From: an uncultured Alphaproteobacteria bacterium
Lineage (GTDB): Bacteria; Pseudomonadota; Alphaproteobacteria; UBA7985
Assembly (NCBI GenBank): GCA_905479265.1
Contig: CAJQLX010000027.1
Location: 1 to 64,000, forward strand
Length of the DNA stretch: 64,000 bases
Reading direction: 5' to 3'
In this document: positions 52,339 to 60,731 of the stretch, piece after piece
How the letters are laid out: each line of letters opens with the position of its first letter
How positions within the stretch are numbered: the first letter of the stretch is position 1
Notes under the pieces: model-generated
Seen by the model: the letters and a program-made list of their open reading frames with translations, nothing else
Told to the model about the DNA's origin: nothing
Database searches by the model: none
Made by a program: the position numbers and the translations under genes

Positions 52339-52932
52339 ATGAACGCTCTCAGGTCGGTATTGATCGCGCTGGTCGCTGTGTTAGCCGTGTGTGTGCTTGG
52401 GGTGTTTCTGTTTCGCCTCGCGGTCCTTCCCCGGATTGTCGCGGAAGAGGCTACAGGCCCGGTTCTCGCGTGGCGCGCGTTGATCCCGGAGGCTGCCTTG
52501 ACCGCCTATGCTGCTTTGGACAGCGCACCGGATGATGAGCAATTGTTGTACATCGCTGAAACCAGCACAGAGCCGGCTTTGGACGGTCAGACAGTGTCGA
52601 TTGCAGGCTTTATGGTCCCGCTGGACGCCACACGCGGCACGACGGCGCAGTTCCTGCTGGTCCCCTATCAAGGCGCATGCATCCACACCCCAGCCCCGCC
52701 GCCCAATCAGGTGATTTCCGTCTATGCCCCGGGCGGTGCGCGGTTGTTCCATAACTGGCAGCCCGTCACCGTGACCGGTATGATGAGCGTGGCCAACCAG
52801 ACAACGAGTTTGGCGGAGGCGGGGTATGTGATGACGCTCAACCGCATTAAAGCCTACCGTGAAGACGCCGGGGCTACGACCCTGACATTTGTGCAGGCCA
52901 AAGGCGCCCACGATAGCCCGCTGCTGCAATAA
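52339..52932 (+). CDS. DUF3299 family exported protein (ZrgE-like)
   Basis: 197 residues, with GGGGGAAGG before the ATG. An N-terminal membrane anchor or signal (about 5-30) precedes the DUF3299 domain: QTVSIAGFMVPLDA, LLVPYQGACIHTPAPPPNQ (in part) and WQPVTVTGMM. The ACIHTPAPPPNQ block is diagnostic. Proteins of this family accompany the DUF2796/ABC genes in Zur-controlled operons. The single cysteine and histidine of ACIH could bind metal. It ends the zinc operon; 120 bases later an EamA-type transporter gene begins. Confidence 0.87.
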   Translation: MNALRSVLIALVAVLAVCVLGVFLFRLAVLPRIVAEEATGPVLAWRALIPEAALTAYAALDSAPDDEQLLYIAETSTEPALDGQTVSIAGFMVPLDATRGTTAQFLLVPYQGACIHTPAPPPNQVISVYAPGGARLFHNWQPVTVTGMMSVANQTTSLAEAGYVMTLNRIKAYREDAGATTLTFVQAKGAHDSPLLQ

Positions 52933-53052
52933 ACTGGACAAGCGAACCAAGAGGGTTGAAGACTTGCCGCTCTGGGCGATCTGAACCCCTGGTCGCGTCC
53001 GACATGGTGAAGCGATGGCAGGGGCGGTCGCGGTCTTTAAGACGGATATTTG

Positions 53053-53928
53053 ATGCCTGACATTCTTCGCGCAATTATATTGATGGTCCTCGGCAGCTTT
53101 CTGTTCATGTGGGCGGACTTGTTCATGAAGCTCTCAAGCCAGAGCATGTCGCTGGGTCTGGTGACCATGATGTTGGGCGGTGGCATGGCGTTGTTTTTCG
53201 TCGTTCTCATGCGTCGTGCGGGTCAGCCGTTTTTCGATCGAAAATACCTGCATTTCGCGATGCTCATGCGGTGCGGCGGCGAGGCTGTTGGTGTCCTGGG
53301 CATCATCATCGCGCTGGCGAATTCACCATTGTCGACGGTTACCGCGTTGATGCAGTCTTTACCGCTGGTTCTGACCATCATGGGCGCGGTGTTCCTTAAG
53401 GAACCTATTGGCTGGCGGCGTATTTTGGCCCTGATGGCCGGTTTGATTGGCGTGCTGATTATCATCAAGCCGGGGATGGCTGGCTTTGACGTCTTCGCGA
53501 CATTCACGCTTCTGGGCGTTGCGGGAATGGCGATCCGTGACTTTGGTACGCGGATCATGCCCAAGGAGATTTCAACCGCGACGCTGTCTTTCTATGGCGC
53601 ATCGACCATCTTTGTGACCGGCTTTCTTATGATTGTCGTCACCGGGAATTGGACCGCGCCGACATGGACGGGGATCGGCTTTGGCGTGGGGCTTGTGGCC
53701 TTTGGCAGCATTGGCACGCTTGCCGTGTCAACGGCGATGCGCTTGGGCGATGTGTCTGTTATCAGCCCCTTCCGGTATGTCCGCGTGGTGTTTGGCGTTG
53801 GTGCTGGGGTACTGGTTTTTGGGGAAAGCGTGGACTTTCCCATTATCCTCGGTTCAACCATTGTGGTCGCAGCAGGGCTTTATAGCTGGATGCGGGAGCG
53901 GAAATTGGCGCTCGGCCCGCCGACGTGA
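53053..53928 (+). CDS. EamA/DMT family transporter
   Basis: 291 residues from the ATG at 53053. Ten hydrophobic helices form two EamA repeats; the first repeat has FMWADLFMKLSSQSMSLG and SPLSTVTALMQSLPLVLTIMGAVFLKEPIG (in part), the second STAMRLGDVSVISPFRYVRVVFGV (in part) and VLVFGESVDFPIILGSTIVV (in part). DMT carriers export or import small metabolites such as amino acids; the substrate cannot be read. It stands alone between the zinc operon and dddP, on the same strand, with about 190 bases to dddP. Confidence 0.92.
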   Translation: MPDILRAIILMVLGSFLFMWADLFMKLSSQSMSLGLVTMMLGGGMALFFVVLMRRAGQPFFDRKYLHFAMLMRCGGEAVGVLGIIIALANSPLSTVTALMQSLPLVLTIMGAVFLKEPIGWRRILALMAGLIGVLIIIKPGMAGFDVFATFTLLGVAGMAIRDFGTRIMPKEISTATLSFYGASTIFVTGFLMIVVTGNWTAPTWTGIGFGVGLVAFGSIGTLAVSTAMRLGDVSVISPFRYVRVVFGVGAGVLVFGESVDFPIILGSTIVVAAGLYSWMRERKLALGPPT

Positions 53929-54118
53929 CGCAAGCAGCGCTGCCGTCATCCAGCGTGTCGAACCAGCAATCCAATCGATGTTCTGAAGGTGCAGAAGGCG
54001 GGCAAAGCTGTGGATTCACAAACCCGTCGCTTTCAAAGCAAACGTGCGGTTTTTTGAAAAATCTCCAGTGTCATTTAGTGAGACCGTCAGTGGCATATTG
54101 ATAGGGAGGTTGTCCGAC

Positions 54119-55498
54119 ATGGATGGTGAGTTTTTCAGCGACGTGCGCAAAGTTATGCCTTTTGCCAGCCCAAAGGCTGCTGCTGCGCCCTCGGTGGCGA
54201 TTGATGCGCAACAGGGTGAAACGCTGAAAGACGGCAGCCCGAACAATGGCAACCGGATCGAGATCGGCCCAACCGAGCTGGCGTGGCAAGAATGGCAAAG
54301 CGCTGGGCTGCAAGCGCCTGATCTGGACGCCATGCGCGCCTATCGTCTGACCCGGATTGTTGAGGCGCTGCACGCGCGCGATTGGGGCGGCGTGCTGCTG
54401 TTTGACCCGCTGAACATCCGTTACGCCAGCGACAGCACCAGCATGCAGCTGTGGAACACGCACAACCCCTTCCGCGCCTGTTTGGTGACGGCTGATGGAC
54501 ACATGGTGGTGTGGGATTACAAGAACAGCCCGTTCTTGTGCGAGTTCAACCCGCTGGTCAAAGAAGTACGCAGCGGCGCGAGCATGTTCTATTTCGCCAA
54601 TGGTGACCGGACCGGCGATGCGGCCAACAATTTTGCGCAGCAAATTGTTGAGTTGATGGGCAAGCACGCTGGCGGAAACATGCGTTTGGGCGTCGATAAG
54701 ATCATGCTCGACGGCTATCACGCGCTAACCAACGTGAACTTTGACGTCATGCGCGGTGAAGAGCTGATGGAAAAGGCGCGGAGCGTGAAAAGCGTCGATG
54801 AGCAAATCGCCATGAAGTGCGCAAGTTGGTCGTGTGAGCAATCGGTTTATGAAATGCAGGCTGCGGTTCAGCCGGGCATGAGTGAAGATGAAATCTGGGC
54901 CGTGCTGCACGCCGGAAACATCAAGCGCGGTGGGGAGTGGATCGAAACCCGCCTGCTGTCCACCGGTCCGCGCACCAACCCGTGGTTCCAAGAGTGCGGG
55001 CCGCGCAAGCTGCAGAACAACGAAATTCTGGCCTTTGATACGGATTTGGTTGGCATCTACGGGTTTTGCATCGACATCTCTCGCACATGGTGGATTGGCG
55101 ATGAAGCGCCCCGTCAGGACATGATTGACGCCTATCGCCACGGCGTTGAGCATATGCGAATCAACGAGCAGCTGGTTAAGCCCGGCACGTCGATGAAAGA
55201 GTTGACCTTTGGCGGGCATCAACTGGACCCCAAGTACGTCGCGCGGCAATATTCCTGTCGCTTCCACGGCGTCGGGTTGTGCGATGAGTGGCCTTGCATC
55301 CCATACAAGGAAGAGTTCCAAGAGGGCGCAAACGATTATGTTTTGGAGCCGGGCATGTGCCTCTGTGTCGAAGCCTTGGTCGGTGAAGAAGGCGGAGACT
55401 TTTGCATCAAGTTGGAAGACCAGTTGATCGTCACGGAAACGGGCTTCGAGAACATCACAAAGTTCCCTTATGACCCTCGGCTCATGGGCGATTCGTAA
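54119..55498 (+). CDS. dddP: DMSP lyase DddP (M24 family)
   Basis: 459 residues from the ATG at 54119 with GGGAGGT eight bases upstream. DddP cleaves dimethylsulfoniopropionate to dimethyl sulfide and acrylate. The M24 creatinase-like fold is kept. Characteristic stretches are DPLNIRYASDSTSMQLWNTH (in part), FNPLVKEVRSGAS, GGEWIETRLLSTGPRTNPWFQ (in part) and FHGVGLCDEWP. The six metal-site residues are D307, D309, D319, H383, E418 and E433. These match DddP residues D295, D297, D307, H371, E406 and E421, as I recall them from the characterised Ruegeria enzyme, at a constant offset of twelve. It is upstream of hpbD and an alcohol dehydrogenase. Confidence 0.93.
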   Translation: MDGEFFSDVRKVMPFASPKAAAAPSVAIDAQQGETLKDGSPNNGNRIEIGPTELAWQEWQSAGLQAPDLDAMRAYRLTRIVEALHARDWGGVLLFDPLNIRYASDSTSMQLWNTHNPFRACLVTADGHMVVWDYKNSPFLCEFNPLVKEVRSGASMFYFANGDRTGDAANNFAQQIVELMGKHAGGNMRLGVDKIMLDGYHALTNVNFDVMRGEELMEKARSVKSVDEQIAMKCASWSCEQSVYEMQAAVQPGMSEDEIWAVLHAGNIKRGGEWIETRLLSTGPRTNPWFQECGPRKLQNNEILAFDTDLVGIYGFCIDISRTWWIGDEAPRQDMIDAYRHGVEHMRINEQLVKPGTSMKELTFGGHQLDPKYVARQYSCRFHGVGLCDEWPCIPYKEEFQEGANDYVLEPGMCLCVEALVGEEGGDFCIKLEDQLIVTETGFENITKFPYDPRLMGDS

Positions 55499-55550
55499 GG
55501 CAAAGCCCCGGCGCAGGGTGGCGGCTGTCATTTAATGATCGAGGGTGAAT

Positions 55551-56660
55551 ATGAAGATCCGTGAAATCCACATCTACGCTCATGACTTACCGGTCAAGAA
55601 CGGTCCCTATACCATGGCCAAGGCTGAGGTTTGGGCGCTCGATACGACGCTGGTCAAACTGGTGGGCGAAGACGGCACTGTTGGGTGGGGTGAAACCTGT
55701 CCTGTGGGTCCGACCTATGCCGAGGCCCATGCCGGTGGCGCGCGGGCTGCGCTGGTCGAAATGGCGACGGGGTTGATCGGGGCCGACTGCTGGCCCGTGT
55801 CGCTCAATCGCAGCATGCACAGCCTGTTGAACGGACACAATTATGCCAAAGCAGCGATCGACATCGCGGCGCACGACTTGGTGGGAAAAGCGCTGGGGGT
55901 AAACGTCGCGGACTTGTTGGGCGGTGCGCAGACCGATCGCGTGCCGTCGTACTATGCAACGGGCGTTGGCGCGCCGGATGACATCGCGCGTCTTGCGACG
56001 GAAAAGCAGGCGGAAGGCTATCCACGGCTGCAGATTAAGGTTGGCGGTCGCCCGGTTGAGATCGACATCGAGACCATTCGCAAAGTGTGGGAAGCCGTCC
56101 GTGGCTCGGGCATGCGCTTGGCGGTTGACGGCAACCGCGGCTGGACCACCCGCGACGCGCTGCGCGTCAGTCGCGAATGCCCTGACATTCCTTTCGTGAT
56201 GGAGCAGCCGTGTAACACCTATCAAGACCTTGAAAAGATCCGGCCACACGTCTCTCACGCCATTTATATGGACGAAAACAGCGTTGATCTGAATACGGTG
56301 ATCTCAGCAGCGGGGACGGGATTGGTCGATGGGTTTGGCATGAAAGTAACGCGGATTGGGGGGCTGCAAAACATGCGGACATTCCGTGATATCTGCGAGG
56401 CGCGCAATCTGCCCCATACGTGTGACGATGCTTGGGGCGGCGACATCATCGCAGCGGCTTGTACACAGATTGGCGCGACGGTGAAGCCGGACCTTTGCGA
56501 AGGTGTGTGGCTGGCCGCGCCCTATATCGACGGGAACTTTGACACCGAAAATGGCATTAAAATTGTCGATGGCCACATCGCTCGTCCGACGGGCTCTGGT
56601 CTGGGCGTCGTACCGGACGAGACCAAATTTGGCGCGCCTCTGGCGTCGTTTGGGGGCTGA
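55551..56660 (+). CDS. hpbD: 4-hydroxyproline betaine 2-epimerase-like enolase superfamily enzyme
   Basis: 369 residues from the ATG at 55551 (GAGG just upstream). It is an enolase-superfamily barrel: the capping domain to about 120, catalytic lysines K163 (LQIKVGG) and K265 (MKVTRIGG), metal ligands D193, E218 and D241. Specific stretches ([58 protein letters not shown]) closely resemble HpbD from Pelagibaca, which epimerises 4-hydroxyproline betaine and proline betaine, with the same catalytic numbering as I recall it. It sits in an operon with dddP, so the cell may use several methylated osmolytes. Confidence 0.88.
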   Translation: MKIREIHIYAHDLPVKNGPYTMAKAEVWALDTTLVKLVGEDGTVGWGETCPVGPTYAEAHAGGARAALVEMATGLIGADCWPVSLNRSMHSLLNGHNYAKAAIDIAAHDLVGKALGVNVADLLGGAQTDRVPSYYATGVGAPDDIARLATEKQAEGYPRLQIKVGGRPVEIDIETIRKVWEAVRGSGMRLAVDGNRGWTTRDALRVSRECPDIPFVMEQPCNTYQDLEKIRPHVSHAIYMDENSVDLNTVISAAGTGLVDGFGMKVTRIGGLQNMRTFRDICEARNLPHTCDDAWGGDIIAAACTQIGATVKPDLCEGVWLAAPYIDGNFDTENGIKIVDGHIARPTGSGLGVVPDETKFGAPLASFGG

Positions 56661-56661
56661 G

Positions 56662-57750
56662 ATGATCCCTGAGACAATGCATGCTGTGCAGTTGATCGGC
56701 CACGGCGGAATCGACAAGCTGGCCTACCGCACCGATGTTCCTGTGCCGCAGCCGGGGGCCGGTGAAGTCCTGATCCGCGTGGCAGCCGCAGGGGTGAATA
56801 ACACCGATATCAACACCCGCATCGGTTGGTACTCCAAGGCAATAACTGAGGATACCAACACGGGCGGAGCCGAAGGTTTTGACAGCGTGGACGACGACGA
56901 TGCCAGCTGGTCCGGCACGCCTTTGACCTTCCCGCGCATTCAGGGCGCAGATGTTTGCGGCCATGTCGTTGCGGTCGGCGAGGGGGTGGACCCTGCGCGC
57001 ATGGGCGAGCGTGTGATTGTGCGCAATATGCTGCGAACCTATGTCGATTATCGACCTTACGAATGCTGGACAATCGGCAGCGAATGCGACGGTGGTTTTG
57101 CGCAATTTTGTGTGGCCCCAAGCCCGGAAACCCACGCCGTCAACTGTGACTGGGACGACGTCGAACTTGCGGCAATCCCCTGTGCCTATTCAACCGCTGA
57201 AGGCATGCTACATCGCGCCAATCTAGGGGCCGAAACGGTGGTGGTGACGGGCGCATCGGGCGGTGTCGGCTCTGCGGCGGTGCAGCTGGCCAAGCGAAGG
57301 GGCGCGCGCGTTATCGCCCTGTGTTCTGCGTCCAAGGTTGAGGCTGTGAAAGCCCTCGGCGCGGACCGGGTCATCGACCGCGACGCGGATTTGGTTGCTG
57401 AGCTGAGCGATGAGACGATCGACGTGGTGGTTGATCTGGTGGCTGGGCCGCAATGGTCGAGCTTGCTGGACGTTCTGCGTCGAGGTGGGCGATACGCCGT
57501 GGCGGGAGCGATCGCGGGGCCGATCTGCGACATTGATGTGCGTACACTGTACCTGAAGGATCTCACCTTGTTCGGCTGCACGTTTCAAGAAGACGTCGTT
57601 TTCGAAAATATTGTAACGTATATCGAAGCCGGTGAAATCCGCCCCGTGGTTGCCAAGACCTACGCGTTGCGGGACATTGCCACGGCCCAAGAAGACTTTC
57701 TGGCCAAGAGGCACACCGGCCAGCTGGTGCTGATCCCGCCACAGGGTTAA
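56662..57750 (+). CDS. Zinc-independent alcohol dehydrogenase/quinone oxidoreductase family protein
   Basis: 362 residues starting one base after the hpbD stop. A medium-chain dehydrogenase: N-terminal GroES-like domain (VPQPGAGEVLIRVAAAGVNNTD in part), Rossmann domain with GASGGVGSAAVQLAKRRGARVIA (in part) and a C-terminal NIVTYIEAGEIRPVVAKTY segment. The catalytic zinc cysteine of true alcohol dehydrogenases is replaced by the asparagine of VNNTD, so it is an NADPH-dependent quinone- or enoyl-reductase type. An insert with WSGTPLTFPRIQGADV is noted. It could reduce acrylate- or proline-betaine-derived intermediates from this operon, but that is inference. Confidence 0.9.
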   Translation: MIPETMHAVQLIGHGGIDKLAYRTDVPVPQPGAGEVLIRVAAAGVNNTDINTRIGWYSKAITEDTNTGGAEGFDSVDDDDASWSGTPLTFPRIQGADVCGHVVAVGEGVDPARMGERVIVRNMLRTYVDYRPYECWTIGSECDGGFAQFCVAPSPETHAVNCDWDDVELAAIPCAYSTAEGMLHRANLGAETVVVTGASGGVGSAAVQLAKRRGARVIALCSASKVEAVKALGADRVIDRDADLVAELSDETIDVVVDLVAGPQWSSLLDVLRRGGRYAVAGAIAGPICDIDVRTLYLKDLTLFGCTFQEDVVFENIVTYIEAGEIRPVVAKTYALRDIATAQEDFLAKRHTGQLVLIPPQG

Positions 57751-57880
57751 CCCGGCACCCAAGATCGGGGAAAACTGATTATGCCGCGCGGTTTTACATT
57801 TTTGGGCTCAATAACGACCAAAGCAACCGACGCTCCAACATTTTGAAGACGACAGCCGTTCAGTCATGAACCCTAAGCGC

Positions 57881-58093
57881 TCATCGGTTTTGGCGGTCTC
57901 GCTTGCGTGATGCGACCGGCATATCTTGGTTTTGACGTGGCGCGCTGATGCGACACGATGGGTGGTTTTCTTCGTTTAAAACCGCGGTGGTCACGGCACT
58001 GGAAAAGCATTGCATAACGCCGCCACCACAGCCCCAGTAGAGCTCTCTGACGATCGCTGTGTTTGTCATGCAACTTACGTTTCTGTTGGCCAT
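57881..58093 (-). CDS. Possible small Cys-rich protein
   Basis: A 70-codon ORF whose ATG at 58093 is preceded by GGAG with a seven-base gap, a strong ribosome site. The sequence starts MANRNVSCMTNTAIVRELYWGCGGGVMQCF (in parts), contains four cysteines (SC, GC, QC and PSCR) and ends in a basic Arg/Gln-rich tail (SRKRDRQNR). I recognise no family. AGA, TTA and GTA codons are unusual for this genome. Two nearby ideas, a peptide precursor or a remnant of a larger gene, cannot be separated. The rest of the 57751-58281 gap shows nothing else that I can support, only a 26-codon ORF ending inside the next gene start. Confidence 0.35.
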   Translation of the reverse strand: MANRNVSCMTNTAIVRELYWGCGGGVMQCFSSAVTTAVLNEENHPSCRISAPRQNQDMPVASRKRDRQNR

Positions 58094-58281
58094 CTGAGTT
58101 CTCCGTTCATAACGCCACTTTACGAGAACATATGTTGGCTGCGGCGACAAGAAAGCCGCGGGCTGCTTTTGGCGGGGGCCGAGTGATGCTAGAAAGCGGG
58201 CTTGGATCATGGGAGACGTGAGATGGCCTTTCAGCGCGGGATAGAGACGGACATGTTTTCGCGTGCCGAAGCGGTGAACCA

Positions 58282-59406
58282 TTGCCCTTGGTTTCGATGC
58301 TAGACCTAAGCCGTCAAATGGTTGCGGCCACCGAGGCGCTGCAGAATGCTGCGGCGCAGGGTGTTGCGGCCGGGGTGGTGTTGAGCCGATCAGCCGAAAC
58401 AACGCGCAGCAACGCCTTAAGTGTTCAGACCCTCGACGCGGCCACGTTCCGCCTTGCCTTCGCGCGCGCCCTTGATGCGCTTTCCGCAAAGCGCCCTGTG
58501 GCCGCTTCGCCGACCTTGTTCCTTGTCCCGCCCCGTCTTGATGCTCCGCTGTCAACGGCGGTGCTCACGCGCGCAGTGGCGGGTTGGTCCGATCTTGACT
58601 GGCAAACCACGCTCAGCTTCGACGACGAACCGTTGCTCCAGATCTGTCGATGGTCTTCCACCATGCAATTGGGTGCCGTAAAAGCCGGGATGCCCGCGAC
58701 AGCCCTCAACGGCTATCTGAACGCGGGGCATATCCGTGCGGCGGATCACGGCATTTTTGCGCGCGGGCAAGCGGAACCTGACTGGTATGAGACGCTCGCC
58801 CGATTTGGCACCGCTGAAACGGGTTTTCAAGCGGCCGGCGCGGTCTTGACGGGGCAGGAACCAGCAGAAGACTTGGCAGCGCTTGATCTGCAGATGCTGA
58901 CTTTTGCACTCGAAAGGTTGGCCGCTGATGCCACCTTGAAACTGAGCGTGAACGCAAGCCGTGCCTCGCTCAACGACCCCCAGTGGCGCAGAAACAGTGC
59001 GGCCCAGCTCGCCCGCGTAAGCCCATCCCTGCGAGCCCGGCTGGCGATCGAAGTCACCGAAACGCCCGCACCTTTGGGGCCAAAAGACTTAGGGGCGGTC
59101 ATTGCGGAACTGGCCGCGCTGGGGGTGCGGGTTTGGCTAGATGACATTGGCACGGGGGTCACGGCCCTGAATGAAATGAGGATCGCAGGGGTTGCTGGGA
59201 TCAAGCTCGACCGGACTTTGTCTCAGCATGCTTTCGCCTTTGATGATTGTTTTGGTGTGATGTCCCAACTCGCTGGTTTTGCGGCGCGCCGAGGTCTGGA
59301 TTTCATCGTTGAAGGTGTCGAGAATACCGACCAGCGGCAGCGCGCGGAGGCGTGGGGCGCGAGCCATGTTCAGGGCTTTTTCGCTGGACAACCGACCCTC
59401 AGTTAG
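58282..59406 (+). CDS. Degenerate EAL-domain protein
   Basis: 374 residues; the start is uncertain (TTG 58282, or ATG 58297 without a ribosome site). The C-terminal 220 residues keep the EAL-domain pattern: LKLSVNASRASL, ARLAIEVTET, VWLDDIGTG, AGIKLDRTLS, FIVEGVENT and ASHVQGFFAGQP. The EAL tripeptide itself is not found, so metal and cyclic di-GMP hydrolysis may be lost. The N-terminal 140 residues (Ala-rich, then LFLVPPRLDAPL) do not show a GGDEF or other sensor I know. It may be a c-di-GMP receptor or a partner-binding protein. Confidence 0.75.
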   Translation: MPLVSMLDLSRQMVAATEALQNAAAQGVAAGVVLSRSAETTRSNALSVQTLDAATFRLAFARALDALSAKRPVAASPTLFLVPPRLDAPLSTAVLTRAVAGWSDLDWQTTLSFDDEPLLQICRWSSTMQLGAVKAGMPATALNGYLNAGHIRAADHGIFARGQAEPDWYETLARFGTAETGFQAAGAVLTGQEPAEDLAALDLQMLTFALERLAADATLKLSVNASRASLNDPQWRRNSAAQLARVSPSLRARLAIEVTETPAPLGPKDLGAVIAELAALGVRVWLDDIGTGVTALNEMRIAGVAGIKLDRTLSQHAFAFDDCFGVMSQLAGFAARRGLDFIVEGVENTDQRQRAEAWGASHVQGFFAGQPTLS

Positions 59407-59691
59407 GCGGCGGACCATTCAGCCGCCATTCTGGGGCGAAGGCTACGGGGTTTTCTGCGTTAGTTGATGGCAGCGATTGAATGGGTTGGTGAATGGCATC
59501 CTTGCTCGGGTTTAAGTTTATTAACGGATGCGGCCTATTCCAGCGGCTGTTTGAGCTGAACCGTTAAAAGCCGCACGCGCCCTGGCCCCCGTATCGCCTT
59601 AGCCTTGCAGACTTCCGCGCCCATGGCCTAGACCTGAAAACAGGGCGGCATGACGCCGCTGTGACGCAGGCAAGATAAGGGCAGGGGAACG

Positions 59692-60657
59692 ATGTCTCAA
59701 ATGACGTATCGGGTTGGTGTGGTTGGTCTTGGTGCCGTTGGAACCCGCATGATTGGGACCATGCAAGCCCATGAACGCTTTGAAGTCATTGCTGGGTTTG
59801 ATGCATCGCCGGCCGCTGTGACCGCGCTCAAAGAACAGGCGCCAACCGTAGCGGCGACCGGCGACTTTGATGCCTTGTTGTCCAGAGACGACATCGATGT
59901 TTTATACGTCAGCACACCACCGAAATCACACGCGGACTACGTCCGTCACGGCATCGCCAAAGGCTGGAAAATTTTCTGTGAAAAACCACTGGGTGTCGAC
60001 GTGTTGGACAGCCAGCGCCTGACAGCCGAAATGGATGCCAGCGGTTTGGGGCAGGCGGTCAATTTTGTGTATTCCGGCGCACCAGCAGCACGCCGTGCGA
60101 AACAGATGATCAACGACGGCGTTATCGGGGATGTTCTTGGTGCTGAGCTTGACGTGCGCTTGAGCCGTTGGCCAAGGGCTTTTCAGTCCCATGCCGCGTG
60201 GCTTTCAAAGCGTGCCGAAGGCGGTTTCACGAGGGAAATGATCTCGCACCACGCCTATCTCACACTCGTCTTATTGGGTACACCACGCCTAAACGGTCAG
60301 CCTTTGGCGCATTTTGAGCCCCACGGTGGGTCTGAAAACATGATGCTCGGGGTATGGGATACGGACTTGGGCAAGGTGGCTGTCTCTGGTGTCGTTGGCG
60401 GAAACCGGAATGATACGGTGAGCTTCCGCATCCTTGGCAGCAAAGGATGCTTGAGATTTGATAACTGGTACCAACTGCTGCTTGAAAGCTCAGCGGGAAC
60501 CGAAAGCGTTCTGGATGACCAGCAGCAATTGCCCGTTGCGGCCTATCAGGGCCAGTTGGATCAATTGGCGCTTCAGTTTGATACTGGCGAACAGCGGCTC
60601 GCCTCCTTTGAGGATGCGCTTAACGTTCAAAAGCTGATTGAGCAAATGGTCGCTTAG
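59692..60657 (+). CDS. Gfo/Idh/MocA family NAD(P)-dependent oxidoreductase
   Basis: 321 residues. The N-terminal Rossmann domain has VGVVGLGAVGTRMIGTM (in part), and the second signature FCEKPLGVDV carries the catalytic lysine (EKP). The C-terminal dehydrogenase domain follows, with GGFTREMISHHAYLTLVLLG (in part). Most members oxidise or reduce sugar or inositol hydroxyls. The histidine pair in SHHAYL is in the usual substrate region. No sugar genes are adjacent, so the substrate is open. The 285-base upstream gap shows no other gene. Confidence 0.9.
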   Translation: MSQMTYRVGVVGLGAVGTRMIGTMQAHERFEVIAGFDASPAAVTALKEQAPTVAATGDFDALLSRDDIDVLYVSTPPKSHADYVRHGIAKGWKIFCEKPLGVDVLDSQRLTAEMDASGLGQAVNFVYSGAPAARRAKQMINDGVIGDVLGAELDVRLSRWPRAFQSHAAWLSKRAEGGFTREMISHHAYLTLVLLGTPRLNGQPLAHFEPHGGSENMMLGVWDTDLGKVAVSGVVGGNRNDTVSFRILGSKGCLRFDNWYQLLLESSAGTESVLDDQQQLPVAAYQGQLDQLALQFDTGEQRLASFEDALNVQKLIEQMVA

Positions 60658-60731
60658 GCGAGCCCAACCAGCGGAGCCTGTGCTATCGTCGTTGCCGCAC
60701 GCACGCGACTTGGTGGCCCCGGGTAAGCGGA

